From assembly GCF_011065935.2 (NCBI RefSeq), contig NZ_JAAMNH020000001.1:3555001-3619000 (forward strand): a DNA stretch of 64,000 bases, given 5' to 3'. The notes beneath the pieces were generated by a model, which ran no database searches, was not told where the DNA came from, and saw nothing but the letters and a program-made list of their open reading frames with translations. Shown piece by piece: positions 46,559 to 54,614 of this stretch. The stretch is from Clostridium estertheticum. Lineage in GTDB: Bacteria; Bacillota; Clostridia; Clostridiales; Clostridiaceae. A program made the translations under genes and the position numbers. The number at the start of each line of letters is the position of its first letter. The first letter of the stretch is position 1.

Positions 46559-48397
46559 TTACTTTCTTTTCTTTAATTTGTATACCAATGCCAATATCTC
46601 TGCCACTGCTCCATACATTTCAGCTGGAATTTCTGATCCTATATCTAATTCCTTATATATTAACCTTGCTAGTGGTTTATTTTCAATAATAGGTATATCA
46701 TTTTCACTTGCAAGCTCTTTTATTTTTATAGCAACATTATCTGCACCAATAGCTACAACTATTGGCGCCCCTTCCCCTCCTTGCTCATATTTAATAGCAA
46801 TAGCTAGGTGAGTAGGGTTTGTGATGACCACAGTAGCATCAGGAACAGCTTGCATCATTCTACTAGCTGCCATTTCTCTTTGCTTTTGCCTGATTTTATT
46901 TTTAATCTGCGGGTCTCCTTCTTGTTGCTTATATTCTTCTTTAATTTCCTGAACACTCATTTTTAATTCTTTGTTATGCTTATACTTCTGGTATGCAAAA
47001 TCAATTATAGATATTATAAGCATTATTATTGCAATTTTAAAAAATATATCTATTACTAATTTCCCAAAAACACCTAAAATAGCATCAATTTTTAAGCTCC
47101 CATAATTCATTATGTCTAGATAATTGCTTTTTATATAATCATAAGCTACATATGCTATGGTAGTAATTATAGCTAAATTTTTAAGTAGATCCACCAGGGA
47201 TCTTGTAGAGAAAATTTTCTTAAATCCACTTATTGGGTTTAGTTTTTTCAAATCTGGTTTAAGTGGTTCATTTGTAAATATAAAACCAGATTGCATTAAG
47301 CTTGCCACCACTCCCATTATCATAATAGGTACCATAATTGGTAAAATCAAAATTCCAAATTTGGTCATAGAAACAAAAAGCACAGTTCTAAATGTTTCCT
47401 CAGTTAGACTCAAGGTTAAATAATTGTTTAAGAAAAGAGTCACTACAGCTTTTAAATTGCCTAACATATAGGCACCCAGCATTATAAGTAAAAGTGTTGA
47501 GGTGAGTAGCGTAATAGTAGAGGATAATTCCTTACTCTTTGCTACTTGACCTTTTTTCTTTGAATCACTTTTCTTTTTAGGAGTAGCTTCTTCAGTTTTT
47601 TCACCACTATCCGCTGAGATAACAATTAATAAGGGTATTACTCTATAAAAGGCTTTAATTATATCAGGAATAGTGTAAAAAGAATTTACTATTAAAGTAA
47701 TAACAGTTGGAAGCACTAGTGCAAAACAACTGAGTCCTACCAGTATTTTTATTGGCATACCTAAAATCATAACATTTAATTGTGGTACCGTTCTCGATAT
47801 AAGTCCCAGACATATATCTGTTATAATAACTATCAGAATAATTGGTATTGCAATTTTGAGTCCCAGGGTAAAAAACTCTATGAATATTTTCACCATCATC
47901 ATAGCTGTTGCTTGTGATAGTATAAACTTACCAAGATGAATAACGTTAAAAGAATCAATAATTGCTCTTATTAACATGTGATGACCATCTACCACAAAAA
48001 ACATAACCATGCTTACCCAGTAAAGTAACCTTCCAAGCAATGTAACATTCTCATTAGATACAGGATCAAAAAGGCTCATCATGGAAAAACCAACTTGGAA
48101 ATCCATAAGCTGCCCAGCCATTTGTGCCGAGAAAAAACAAAATTTTGTTATGTATCCCAGTACTAAACCAGTAATAACCTCGTCTATTGCAAATATTATA
48201 AGGGCTGTGTTATTAGTAATTAGGCTTACATTATCATAATTAACACCTGGTAGAATTAAAAAAGTGAAAACAACACAAAATCCAACCTTTGCTGTGGCAG
48301 GAGTACCCGTAGGAAAGAAAATTGGAATACCCATTACGAATGCTGATATTCGTAGGAGCACCATTATAAAGCCTAAATAATAAGCTGTATTAATCAA
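46559..48397 (-). CDS. fliR-flhB: Fused flagellar export protein FliR-FlhB
   Basis: 612 residues in one frame: FliR (about 1-255, with MDFQVGFSMMSLFDP and about six membrane helices) joined to a complete FlhB (about 262-612). FlhB begins at DSGEKTEEATPKK, has four membrane segments and ends with the autocleavage motif NPTH (527-530), used for substrate switching. The fusion is known in clostridia and fits structural data that FlhB wraps the FliPQR gate. Start is TTG 48397 after GGTGG. I see no stop or frameshift at the junction. Confidence 0.96.
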   Translation of the reverse strand: MINTAYYLGFIMVLLRISAFVMGIPIFFPTGTPATAKVGFCVVFTFLILPGVNYDNVSLITNNTALIIFAIDEVITGLVLGYITKFCFFSAQMAGQLMDFQVGFSMMSLFDPVSNENVTLLGRLLYWVSMVMFFVVDGHHMLIRAIIDSFNVIHLGKFILSQATAMMMVKIFIEFFTLGLKIAIPIILIVIITDICLGLISRTVPQLNVMILGMPIKILVGLSCFALVLPTVITLIVNSFYTIPDIIKAFYRVIPLLIVISADSGEKTEEATPKKKSDSKKKGQVAKSKELSSTITLLTSTLLLIMLGAYMLGNLKAVVTLFLNNYLTLSLTEETFRTVLFVSMTKFGILILPIMVPIMIMGVVASLMQSGFIFTNEPLKPDLKKLNPISGFKKIFSTRSLVDLLKNLAIITTIAYVAYDYIKSNYLDIMNYGSLKIDAILGVFGKLVIDIFFKIAIIMLIISIIDFAYQKYKHNKELKMSVQEIKEEYKQQEGDPQIKNKIRQKQREMAASRMMQAVPDATVVITNPTHLAIAIKYEQGGEGAPIVVAIGADNVAIKIKELASENDIPIIENKPLARLIYKELDIGSEIPAEMYGAVAEILALVYKLKKRK

Positions 48398-48408
48398 TAT
48401 ATTTCCAC

Positions 48409-48678
48409 CTAACCTCCCATATTAGCAATAAGTTCAAAAATTCTAGTTGTAAAATCAACTAAAATGTGAAGCATCCAACTACCCATTAATAAGCCAATTA
48501 GCGCTGCTGCAAGTAGTTTTGGCACAAAGGTCAAAGTTTGCTCCTGGATTTGCGTTGTAGCTTGAAATATACTTATTATTAGCCCTACTAGTGTAGCTAC
48601 AAGTAGTATGGGAGCAGATACCAATATTGCAGTTTGAATAGCATCTTTTATAACGGATAATACAATACTCTCAGTCAT
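48409..48678 (-). CDS. fliQ: Flagellar export gate protein FliQ
   Basis: 89 residues forming two membrane hairpin helices (about 14-40 and 52-78), with LVATLVGLIISIFQATTQIQEQTL, the FliQ signature (about 23-46, by position). Part of the FliP5Q4R1 pore. Start ATG follows GAGGTG; gap to fliP 10 bases. Confidence 0.95.
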   Translation of the reverse strand: MTESIVLSVIKDAIQTAILVSAPILLVATLVGLIISIFQATTQIQEQTLTFVPKLLAAALIGLLMGSWMLHILVDFTTRIFELIANMGG

Positions 48679-48688
48679 TTAATTCACC

Positions 48689-49519
48689 TCAACTAAAACT
48701 CATAATTAATGATTTTACAAGCAGATTCCAGCCATCCACCATAATGAATAACAATAATTTAAATGGGAGAGAAATCATAACTGGCGGTAACATCATCATA
48801 CCCATAGCCATAAGAATACTTCCCGTAACAATATCTATGATAATAAAAGGGATAAATAATAGAAATCCCATTTCAAAAGCTCGCCTTAGTTCACTTATTA
48901 TAAAAGAAGGAACCACCGCATATAGGGGCACTTTATCATAGCTAAGTTTAGGCTTTCCATTGCTCAATACCACTTTTCCATTTGCATCAACTTCATTTTT
49001 AACTGTATCTTCTAATTTTCCCACCTCTAAAAAAAGTTTTAAGTCCTTAGCTCTGGTCTGTTTTAACATAAAATCCCTCATGGGTTTAGAACCCTTATCA
49101 ATGGCAACGGATTGAGTTATCTTATTATTCAAATAGGGAGTTAAAGCCTCGTCATTAACTTTTGTAAAGGTTGGCGCCATAGTAAAAAATGTTAAAAATA
49201 GAGCAAGTCCAATTATGACCTCTTTTGGTATTGCCTGTTGAACACCAATAGCACTTTTAAATAAGGATAGCACTATAATTATCCTTACAAAACTGGTAGT
49301 CATTATAATAAATGAGGGAAGTAATGTAAGAATGGTAAGAATCACTAGCAATTTAATATTATCCACATAATCCGTGGGAGTAGTTGCTTTATCAATGGAT
49401 AGATTAATTTTAGGTATTGGTAGTGTTTGTGGAACCGCATTTACAACCTTTATTGTGACAATCCCCATTATTACCATAATCAAAGCAAAAATAAGTAGGT
49501 TTTTATTCTTTATTTTCAT
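48689..49519 (-). CDS. fliP: Flagellar export gate protein FliP
   Basis: About 276 residues from ATG 49519 (AAGGG 8 bases upstream; the GTG at 49528 lies within that site). An N-terminal signal-like helix is followed by the FliP core with TSFVRIIIVLSLFKSAIG and QAIPKEVIIGLALFLTFF, and the C-terminal GMMMLPPVMISLPFKLLLFI. The periplasmic loop (about 150-195) is longer than in E. coli, with an insert NGKVVLSNGKPKL. It overlaps fliO by 17 bases. Confidence 0.93.
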   Translation of the reverse strand: MKIKNKNLLIFALIMVIMGIVTIKVVNAVPQTLPIPKINLSIDKATTPTDYVDNIKLLVILTILTLLPSFIIMTTSFVRIIIVLSLFKSAIGVQQAIPKEVIIGLALFLTFFTMAPTFTKVNDEALTPYLNNKITQSVAIDKGSKPMRDFMLKQTRAKDLKLFLEVGKLEDTVKNEVDANGKVVLSNGKPKLSYDKVPLYAVVPSFIISELRRAFEMGFLLFIPFIIIDIVTGSILMAMGMMMLPPVMISLPFKLLLFIMVDGWNLLVKSLIMSFS

Positions 49520-49907
49520 CTTTAGCACCCTTTTTCATAATACGTTTTTTGAATGTGTCCACAAGGTCTTTTTCTAAAATATGCTTTTTAAACAAATCCT
49601 TCATATCGTCATATTGAGGTAGCTCTTTAATTTTTTCGATTCTACTAATTTCACCCTCAGGTAGTTCAAATAAAATATTAATTTCCTTGGAACTAGAAGA
49701 AACAGCAAAGGCTTTTTCACCAATTTTTACAACTATAATGCTATTTTCCTTAGATAATGCAATCCGGTCTAATACTTTCATATACCTACCATTTTGCAAT
49801 TTTTGAAGTTTATTACCACCATATCTCAAAGATAAATATAAAATAAATAATATGAATGGTAAAAATATTATGATTTTAAAAAGTAATGTCCAAAATTCTA
49901 AGTCCAT
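49503..49907 (-). CDS. fliO: Flagellar biosynthesis protein FliO
   Basis: 134 residues: one membrane helix (about 8-27) and a cytoplasmic domain with VLDRIALSKENSIIVVKIGE, the FliO/FliZ signature. It helps assemble the FliP ring. The ribosome binding site is weak (AGGTGG), and the C-terminal Lys-rich tail overlaps fliP. Confidence 0.85.
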   Translation of the reverse strand: MDLEFWTLLFKIIIFLPFILFILYLSLRYGGNKLQKLQNGRYMKVLDRIALSKENSIIVVKIGEKAFAVSSSSKEINILFELPEGEISRIEKIKELPQYDDMKDLFKKHILEKDLVDTFKKRIMKKGAKDENKE

Positions 49908-49918
49908 GCTTTTACCAC

Positions 49919-50377
49919 CTACTGTACCAATATATCGTTAAAATATATATGGGCTATTTTCCCTTTTGTTAAAACTGGATTTATACTAGCAATTAGTTGA
50001 TTCTTTATAGAATCAATACCTGTAGCACTAAAGTCTGTAGTTCTCTTTGCTCTAAGAGTTGCAATGACCACATCCCTAATAATCGGCTTTTTTGCTTCTA
50101 GTTCTGCAGTTAAAGCCTTATTATCTTCATATCCAATAAAAACCTTCACCTTGAGATATCGCTTTCCATCCTCGTCCATTAGATTCAATAAGAATTCATC
50201 TAAGGAATAAGTTACCTCATTGGTTTCCACGACTTTCGCTGTATTAGCTGTGGCGGTGCCAGATTTTTTGCTAGCGAAATACATACCTCCAAATGCAGCA
50301 CCACCAACTACAACTAATATTAATAAAACTATAATAACTATTTTAAGTACATTTCCTTTTTTTGCGTTATCGCTCAT
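49919..50377 (-). CDS. fliL: Flagellar basal body-associated protein FliL
   Basis: 152 residues: a membrane helix (about 12-32) with a glycine-rich face, a Ser/Thr/Ala linker, and the FliL domain (about 50-150; YLKVKVFIGYEDN, KPIIRDVVIATLRAKRTTD). It surrounds the MotAB stator and stabilises it. Its ATG overlaps the motB stop by 4 bases. Confidence 0.92.
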   Translation of the reverse strand: MSDNAKKGNVLKIVIIVLLILVVVGGAAFGGMYFASKKSGTATANTAKVVETNEVTYSLDEFLLNLMDEDGKRYLKVKVFIGYEDNKALTAELEAKKPIIRDVVIATLRAKRTTDFSATGIDSIKNQLIASINPVLTKGKIAHIYFNDILVQ

Positions 50378-51108
50378 TTTTTAGTGGCCTCCTTTTCATT
50401 TGCAACAATTAAAATATTTACTCTTCTATTTAAAGCTCTGTTTACTTCACTATTATTAGGAGCAATAGGTTGATATTCACCACAAGCAATCGATTTAAAT
50501 CGCTCAGGATTCTTCTGCCCCTTAACATTTACAAAATATTCAAGTACATTCAAGGCTCTAGAAGAGGATAATTGCCAATTATTTGTATATTCATTGTTAC
50601 TAATGGGCAAATTATCTGTATGTCCCTCTATCACAATGTCATTTGGCAAAGTAGCTATTAGAGAATTTATTGAATCTAACACCGGTTTACTATTATCTAT
50701 AATTTCTACTTTTCCACTTTGAAATAATATATTTGCCTTAAGTTGAATAATAACTCCGCGACTATCAGTTTTTATCACTACCGTACCTTCTAGTTTTTTC
50801 TTTTTTATAAAGCTTTGAACCTTTTGATACACATCTTCTGTATCTTTACCAGCTGTTGTAGTGGGTACAGGTTCCCCAACTAATGGAACTTCTCCACTTT
50901 TTAAATTTAAATCTAAAATGCTCTTTCCTGTTTCCCCTGTGAGTACTGATTGAAGTGAGGTCGCAATTTGTTTGAACTTAGCTGCATCAACTGTTGAAAA
51001 AGAATATAATAAGACAAAAAAAGTTAGAAGAAGTGTCATGGTATCTGCAAAGGTACCCAGCCAAGCATCTGTTCGCATCTCTTCTCCACCAATTTTTTTT
51101 CTAGACAT
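50374..51108 (-). CDS. motB: Flagellar stator protein MotB
   Basis: 244 residues: a short cytoplasmic N-terminus, one membrane helix with the proton-path Asp22 in FADTMTLLLTF, plug region, and OmpA-like peptidoglycan-binding domain (about 115-240; IEGHTDNLP, SSSRALNVLEYF). It anchors the stator to the wall. It overlaps motA by 8 bases. The Asp environment is more like H+-type MotB, but ion choice is not certain. Confidence 0.94.
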   Translation of the reverse strand: MSRKKIGGEEMRTDAWLGTFADTMTLLLTFFVLLYSFSTVDAAKFKQIATSLQSVLTGETGKSILDLNLKSGEVPLVGEPVPTTTAGKDTEDVYQKVQSFIKKKKLEGTVVIKTDSRGVIIQLKANILFQSGKVEIIDNSKPVLDSINSLIATLPNDIVIEGHTDNLPISNNEYTNNWQLSSSRALNVLEYFVNVKGQKNPERFKSIACGEYQPIAPNNSEVNRALNRRVNILIVANEKEATKK

Positions 51109-51913
51109 TGTCTGTCACCCCAGCTGCTTTGGCTTGCTCCTCAATAAATTTAGCTCTATCAACAGGTGATAGGTATGAGGTCAATTTTTCTTCAACAATT
51201 CTTGGATTTACTCCAGATTGAATGGCGAGTATTCCCTCAAGCATCATTTCCCGATTATTTACTTCAATGCTAGATTTATAATTTAGATTTTGCGCCATAG
51301 GAACCAATATTAAGTTTGCTAGTAATGCACCATAAAATGTAGTTATCAATGCTTTTCCCATACCAGAAGCCAGCGCTGAAGAATCATTTAGATTTGCAAG
51401 CATTTGAATAAGTCCTATAAGGGTACCAAGCATACCAAAAGCTGGTGCATACGCAGCCCAAGCTTTTAACATATTAGCTCCGTCACTATGGCGCCTTTCC
51501 ATCTCTCCTATTTCTAGTTCCATAATCTCCTTTATTGTTTCAGGTTCTAGTCCATCCACCACCATTTGAAGACCTTTTTTTAAAAAGTTATTAGTTAATT
51601 GTGCCATTTCATCTTCAAGAGATAAAAGTCCTTCTCTTCTTGCTTTTTTAGATAGTGTTGTAAAGCTATTAATAATCTCAGAACTAGAAGATGTACTTTC
51701 TCTGAAAGATTGTACAATGACCTTAAGCACTTTATTCATTGCTGAAATAGGATAAGCTATGAGCAGTGCAGCAAAGGATCCCCCTACTGTAATTGCTATT
51801 GAGGCCGGATCATAAAATATTCTTAAACTTGTTCCACCAGATGCCATCCCCCATAAAGTTAGCCCAAACCCTACTACAATTCCAATAGTGGTTAAAATAT
51901 CATGTTTTTTCAT
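51101..51913 (-). CDS. motA: Flagellar stator protein MotA
   Basis: 270 residues, four membrane helices (about 5-25, 33-53, 147-167, 182-204) and a large cytoplasmic loop with the charged rotor-contact segment (about 75-145; the ERRHSDGANMLKA region). Motifs PAFGMLGTLIGLI and MGKALITTFYGALLAN are typical. It sits within the hook/export operon between flbD and motB, a clostridial and spirochaete arrangement. Confidence 0.95.
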   Translation of the reverse strand: MKKHDILTTIGIVVGFGLTLWGMASGGTSLRIFYDPASIAITVGGSFAALLIAYPISAMNKVLKVIVQSFRESTSSSSEIINSFTTLSKKARREGLLSLEDEMAQLTNNFLKKGLQMVVDGLEPETIKEIMELEIGEMERRHSDGANMLKAWAAYAPAFGMLGTLIGLIQMLANLNDSSALASGMGKALITTFYGALLANLILVPMAQNLNYKSSIEVNNREMMLEGILAIQSGVNPRIVEEKLTSYLSPVDRAKFIEEQAKAAGVTDNV

Positions 51914-51924
51914 GCCATTGCCTC

Positions 51925-52116
51925 CTATAGCTTACCAGTAAATATCCTGTTTTTATATTTTATTATTTTATCAATCACTACGTCTGTACTCTCAAGCACA
52001 ATGTACCTCTTGCCGTTTACTAAAGTTATTAATGTTTCTGGCATTGTTTCAATCTTTTCTATAACTTCAGCATTTAAGATAAATTCTTCTTTATTTAAGC
52101 CTGTAAGTTTTATCAT
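51925..52116 (-). CDS. flbD: Flagellar protein FlbD (small)
   Basis: 63 residues. MIKLTGLNKEEFILNAEVIE and LITLVNGKRYIVLESTDVVI are the family's only conserved features. A small cytoplasmic protein of unknown role, always between flgE and motA; unrelated to the Caulobacter regulator FlbD. Start ATG follows AGGAGG. Confidence 0.92.
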   Translation of the reverse strand: MIKLTGLNKEEFILNAEVIEKIETMPETLITLVNGKRYIVLESTDVVIDKIIKYKNRIFTGKL

Positions 52117-52157
52117 GGGAACCTCCTATGATCTTATGTACTATAAATTCAAAGGAA

Positions 52158-52202
52158 TTTGGTAAGTCTTAAATACTTTTAGTATTTGAAACTTACCAAA
52201 AA
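52158..52202 (-). other. Long hairpin between flgE and flbD
   Basis: GGTAAGT / ACTTACC outer stem and AAATACT / AGTATTT inner stem around a 3-base loop, separated by a symmetric 3-base internal loop. On the minus strand no T-run follows the stem, so a full terminator is unlikely; it may be a processing or stability site. Confidence 0.6.
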
Positions 52203-52228
52203 TTCACTTTTAAATTTCAAGCCTTATG

Positions 52229-53302
52229 CTATCTTTTTAAGTTTATAATATCCTGTAATATTTCATCACCAGTGGAAATTGTCTTACCCGCTGCCTGGAA
52301 AGCTCTACTTGCAATTATCATATCAGTAAATTGCTCAGCTAAGTCTACATTTGACATTTCAAGCATTCCTTGAAGCATATCGCCGTAACCTGCGCTATTG
52401 TCTGGAACAGCTTTGTCAGTATTTTTTCCTGTCCTTACTATTGGAGCACCAGAGTTAGAAGTATTTTGATATATATTTCCACCTACTTTAGATAAACCAC
52501 CAGGATTTTTAAAGGAAGCTACAGCAATTTGTCCTAATATTGCTACTTTACCACCCTCTAAAATAGCTTTTACTACTCCATCTTTTTCTATAGAAAATGT
52601 TTTAACCCTGACATCCCCATCACTAGTAGGAGGGACAGCATTAGCATCACCAAGAACAAAAATTTTCTCTGGTATAACAAGAGGGATTAGTGTTCCGCTT
52701 GGTTTTAAGGTTGTGCTATCTGCATTAACATAATTTAGAGTTGGCGACTTAGGTGGAGTAGTGGTTGACTTAGTCACGTCATAGTCTAAACTTGGCTTAT
52801 CATCTACTTCACTAATAGCATAGCCTAGTACTCTTAATCCATCAGAATTCAATAAATTGCCTTCCTTGTCTAAAGTTAAAGCACCGTCTCTAGTGTAAAA
52901 TAAATCCGTTCCACTAGGAGCATTTGCTGTATGTTCAGTTGGATCTACACCCACACCATCTGCGTTTGTAAGAGGCGTTTTACCTTTAGCTACCATTAAA
53001 TATCCTTCACCATCCATAGCAACATCTAGATTTCTAGATGTTGGCTGCATGCCTCCTTGACCTACCAAGGTATCTATTCCTGCAACTTGTACTCCAAGTC
53101 CTACTTGCCTTGGGTTAATTCCTCCTTGACTTGCTCCCGGAGCTAGAGCTTGGGACATACTTTGGCTTACCATATCTTGAAATCTAACTCTTGAACCTTT
53201 AAAAGATGTAGTTCCCACGTTTGCTATGTTATTTCCTATAACGTCTAATTTAACTTGATTTGCTTTCATTCCACTTATTCCAGCATATAATGATCTTAAC
53301 AT
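52229..53302 (-). CDS. flgE: Flagellar hook protein FlgE
   Basis: Builds the hook. 357 residues: N-terminal D0 motif KLDVIGNNIANVGTTSFKG (about 19-37), a central domain with low-complexity Pro/Thr segments (about 165-230), and C-terminal NVDLAEQFTDMIIASRAFQA and GDEILQDIINLKR. Smaller than E. coli FlgE (402). Start ATG follows GGAGG. The 116-base gap upstream contains only a 6-bp hairpin (ACTTTG / CAAAGT). Confidence 0.94.
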   Translation of the reverse strand: MLRSLYAGISGMKANQVKLDVIGNNIANVGTTSFKGSRVRFQDMVSQSMSQALAPGASQGGINPRQVGLGVQVAGIDTLVGQGGMQPTSRNLDVAMDGEGYLMVAKGKTPLTNADGVGVDPTEHTANAPSGTDLFYTRDGALTLDKEGNLLNSDGLRVLGYAISEVDDKPSLDYDVTKSTTTPPKSPTLNYVNADSTTLKPSGTLIPLVIPEKIFVLGDANAVPPTSDGDVRVKTFSIEKDGVVKAILEGGKVAILGQIAVASFKNPGGLSKVGGNIYQNTSNSGAPIVRTGKNTDKAVPDNSAGYGDMLQGMLEMSNVDLAEQFTDMIIASRAFQAAGKTISTGDEILQDIINLKR

Positions 53303-53418
53303 AATATTACCTCCATTTTTTTAGCTAAATTCCAATAGAGTTTTAATGTAATTGCGATTTTTTATTATTCACTTTGCTTCTGTCTTTCCACAAAGTTAAG
53401 CCCCCTAAAAGGTCCAGC

Positions 53419-53820
53419 TTATATCATAACTACACTATCTATATTGGTTATTATATTTGTTTCGCTTTGATTTTTATCCATTGCGGTAATTACGGTCCTA
53501 TTTTTAATACTGGTTATTAGGGCCATATCCTTATACAATATTAAGGATTGTTTTGCACCTTTACTGTCTGCCATATTTATTCCCTCGTTAATCTTCTTCA
53601 TATCAGCATCATTAAAATCAATGTTGCGACTATTAAGCCTTTGTGCTGCATGAGAGGATATGGTGAAACATTCTTCTTTTTTTAATTGTTTATCTAAAAC
53701 CTGTTTAAAATCTGTAATTTCTTTATTATCTTTAACATTATTTTTCTGTAAATTTACATAAGAATAATCCGAAAAATCTTTTGCATCGTACAGTTTACCA
53801 TTTATTACTCTATATGACAT
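53419..53820 (-). CDS. Flagellar operon protein (TIGR02530 type)
   Basis: 133 residues. A C-terminal region with ISSHAAQRLNSRNIDF, followed by LILYKDMALITSIKNRTVIT, matches the short flagellar operon protein always found between flgD and flgE in Gram-positive species. The function is not established. Start ATG is 12 bases after flgD. Confidence 0.88.
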   Translation of the reverse strand: MSYRVINGKLYDAKDFSDYSYVNLQKNNVKDNKEITDFKQVLDKQLKKEECFTISSHAAQRLNSRNIDFNDADMKKINEGINMADSKGAKQSLILYKDMALITSIKNRTVITAMDKNQSETNIITNIDSVVMI

Positions 53821-53832
53821 AATATCACCTTA

Positions 53833-54567
53833 CTATTTCCCATTAGGTACTTGTTCTTGCACTTTTATTATATTAGCATAATTTATATCCTTGGTAAGTT
53901 CTTTTCCATTTTCGTCCTGCCATGCAATGGTTAAATTGACACCATTTGCATCCCTAAAGACGCTTTTAACTGTACCCGTATACTTTTTACTATCTTTTCC
54001 ATCAGTACCTTCTGGCACCAAAGCTTCCACCTGTTTACCCATTAAACTTACTGCACTTGAAAAGCTTGTGTTTCCATTTATATAATCCAATCTATAATCT
54101 GGTATATCTAAAATATCTGATAAGGAGTCCGCCGGAAAATCTTTTATAGAACCATCTATCAATTGCACTGATAATTTGGTTGTACCTGATTGTTTGTACA
54201 CAGCTCTAACAGTTCCACCATACTGCATACCTTTTGCGTCAAAAGAATTAAGTGCCACTGTCTTTCCTACTAAGGAAGAAGCAGTTGAAAAGGACACAGT
54301 GCTATTTAAATTAGTCATTTGCTCTAGTGATGCAAATTGAGCCATTTGAGCTACAAATGCTGTACCATCTTTAGCCGTAGTTGGATCTTGGTTTGAAAGT
54401 TCGGCGGAAAGTATTCTTAAAAAAGAGTTCTTGTCCATTTCCTCGCCTTTTTTTACAATTCTAGTTCCTCTGTCAGTTGCTCTGGATAATTTATCTTGTT
54501 CTTCCTTGGTAACAGCTGTACTCCTAGGGTTAATTACAGGTGCTGTTATTGCTCCATCTATAGGCAT
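53833..54567 (-). CDS. flgD: Hook cap protein FlgD
   Basis: Scaffold for hook polymerisation. About 244 residues from ATG 54567 (AAAGGAG 8 bases upstream; GTG 54576 lies within it). The conserved N-terminal MDKNSFLRILSAELSNQDPT (about 44-63) precedes two tandem Tudor-like halves, each starting SLVGKTVAL or SLMGKQVEA and followed by GTVRAV or GTVKSV. The internal duplication is visible by eye. Confidence 0.93.
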   Translation of the reverse strand: MPIDGAITAPVINPRSTAVTKEEQDKLSRATDRGTRIVKKGEEMDKNSFLRILSAELSNQDPTTAKDGTAFVAQMAQFASLEQMTNLNSTVSFSTASSLVGKTVALNSFDAKGMQYGGTVRAVYKQSGTTKLSVQLIDGSIKDFPADSLSDILDIPDYRLDYINGNTSFSSAVSLMGKQVEALVPEGTDGKDSKKYTGTVKSVFRDANGVNLTIAWQDENGKELTKDINYANIIKVQEQVPNGK

Positions 54568-54614
54568 ATTTATCACTCCTTTATATATTTCGCGTACAAA
54601 GAACTAACTTATTT

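Noticed and set aside
46302..46811. A 169-codon plus-strand frame over the flhA/fliR-flhB junction
   Set aside because: Antisense to two conserved genes, with no promoter or ribosome binding site.
49503..49519. Frameshift at the fliO/fliP overlap
   Set aside because: Both proteins have complete, family-typical ends; a 17-base overlap with internal ribosome binding site is normal in this operon.
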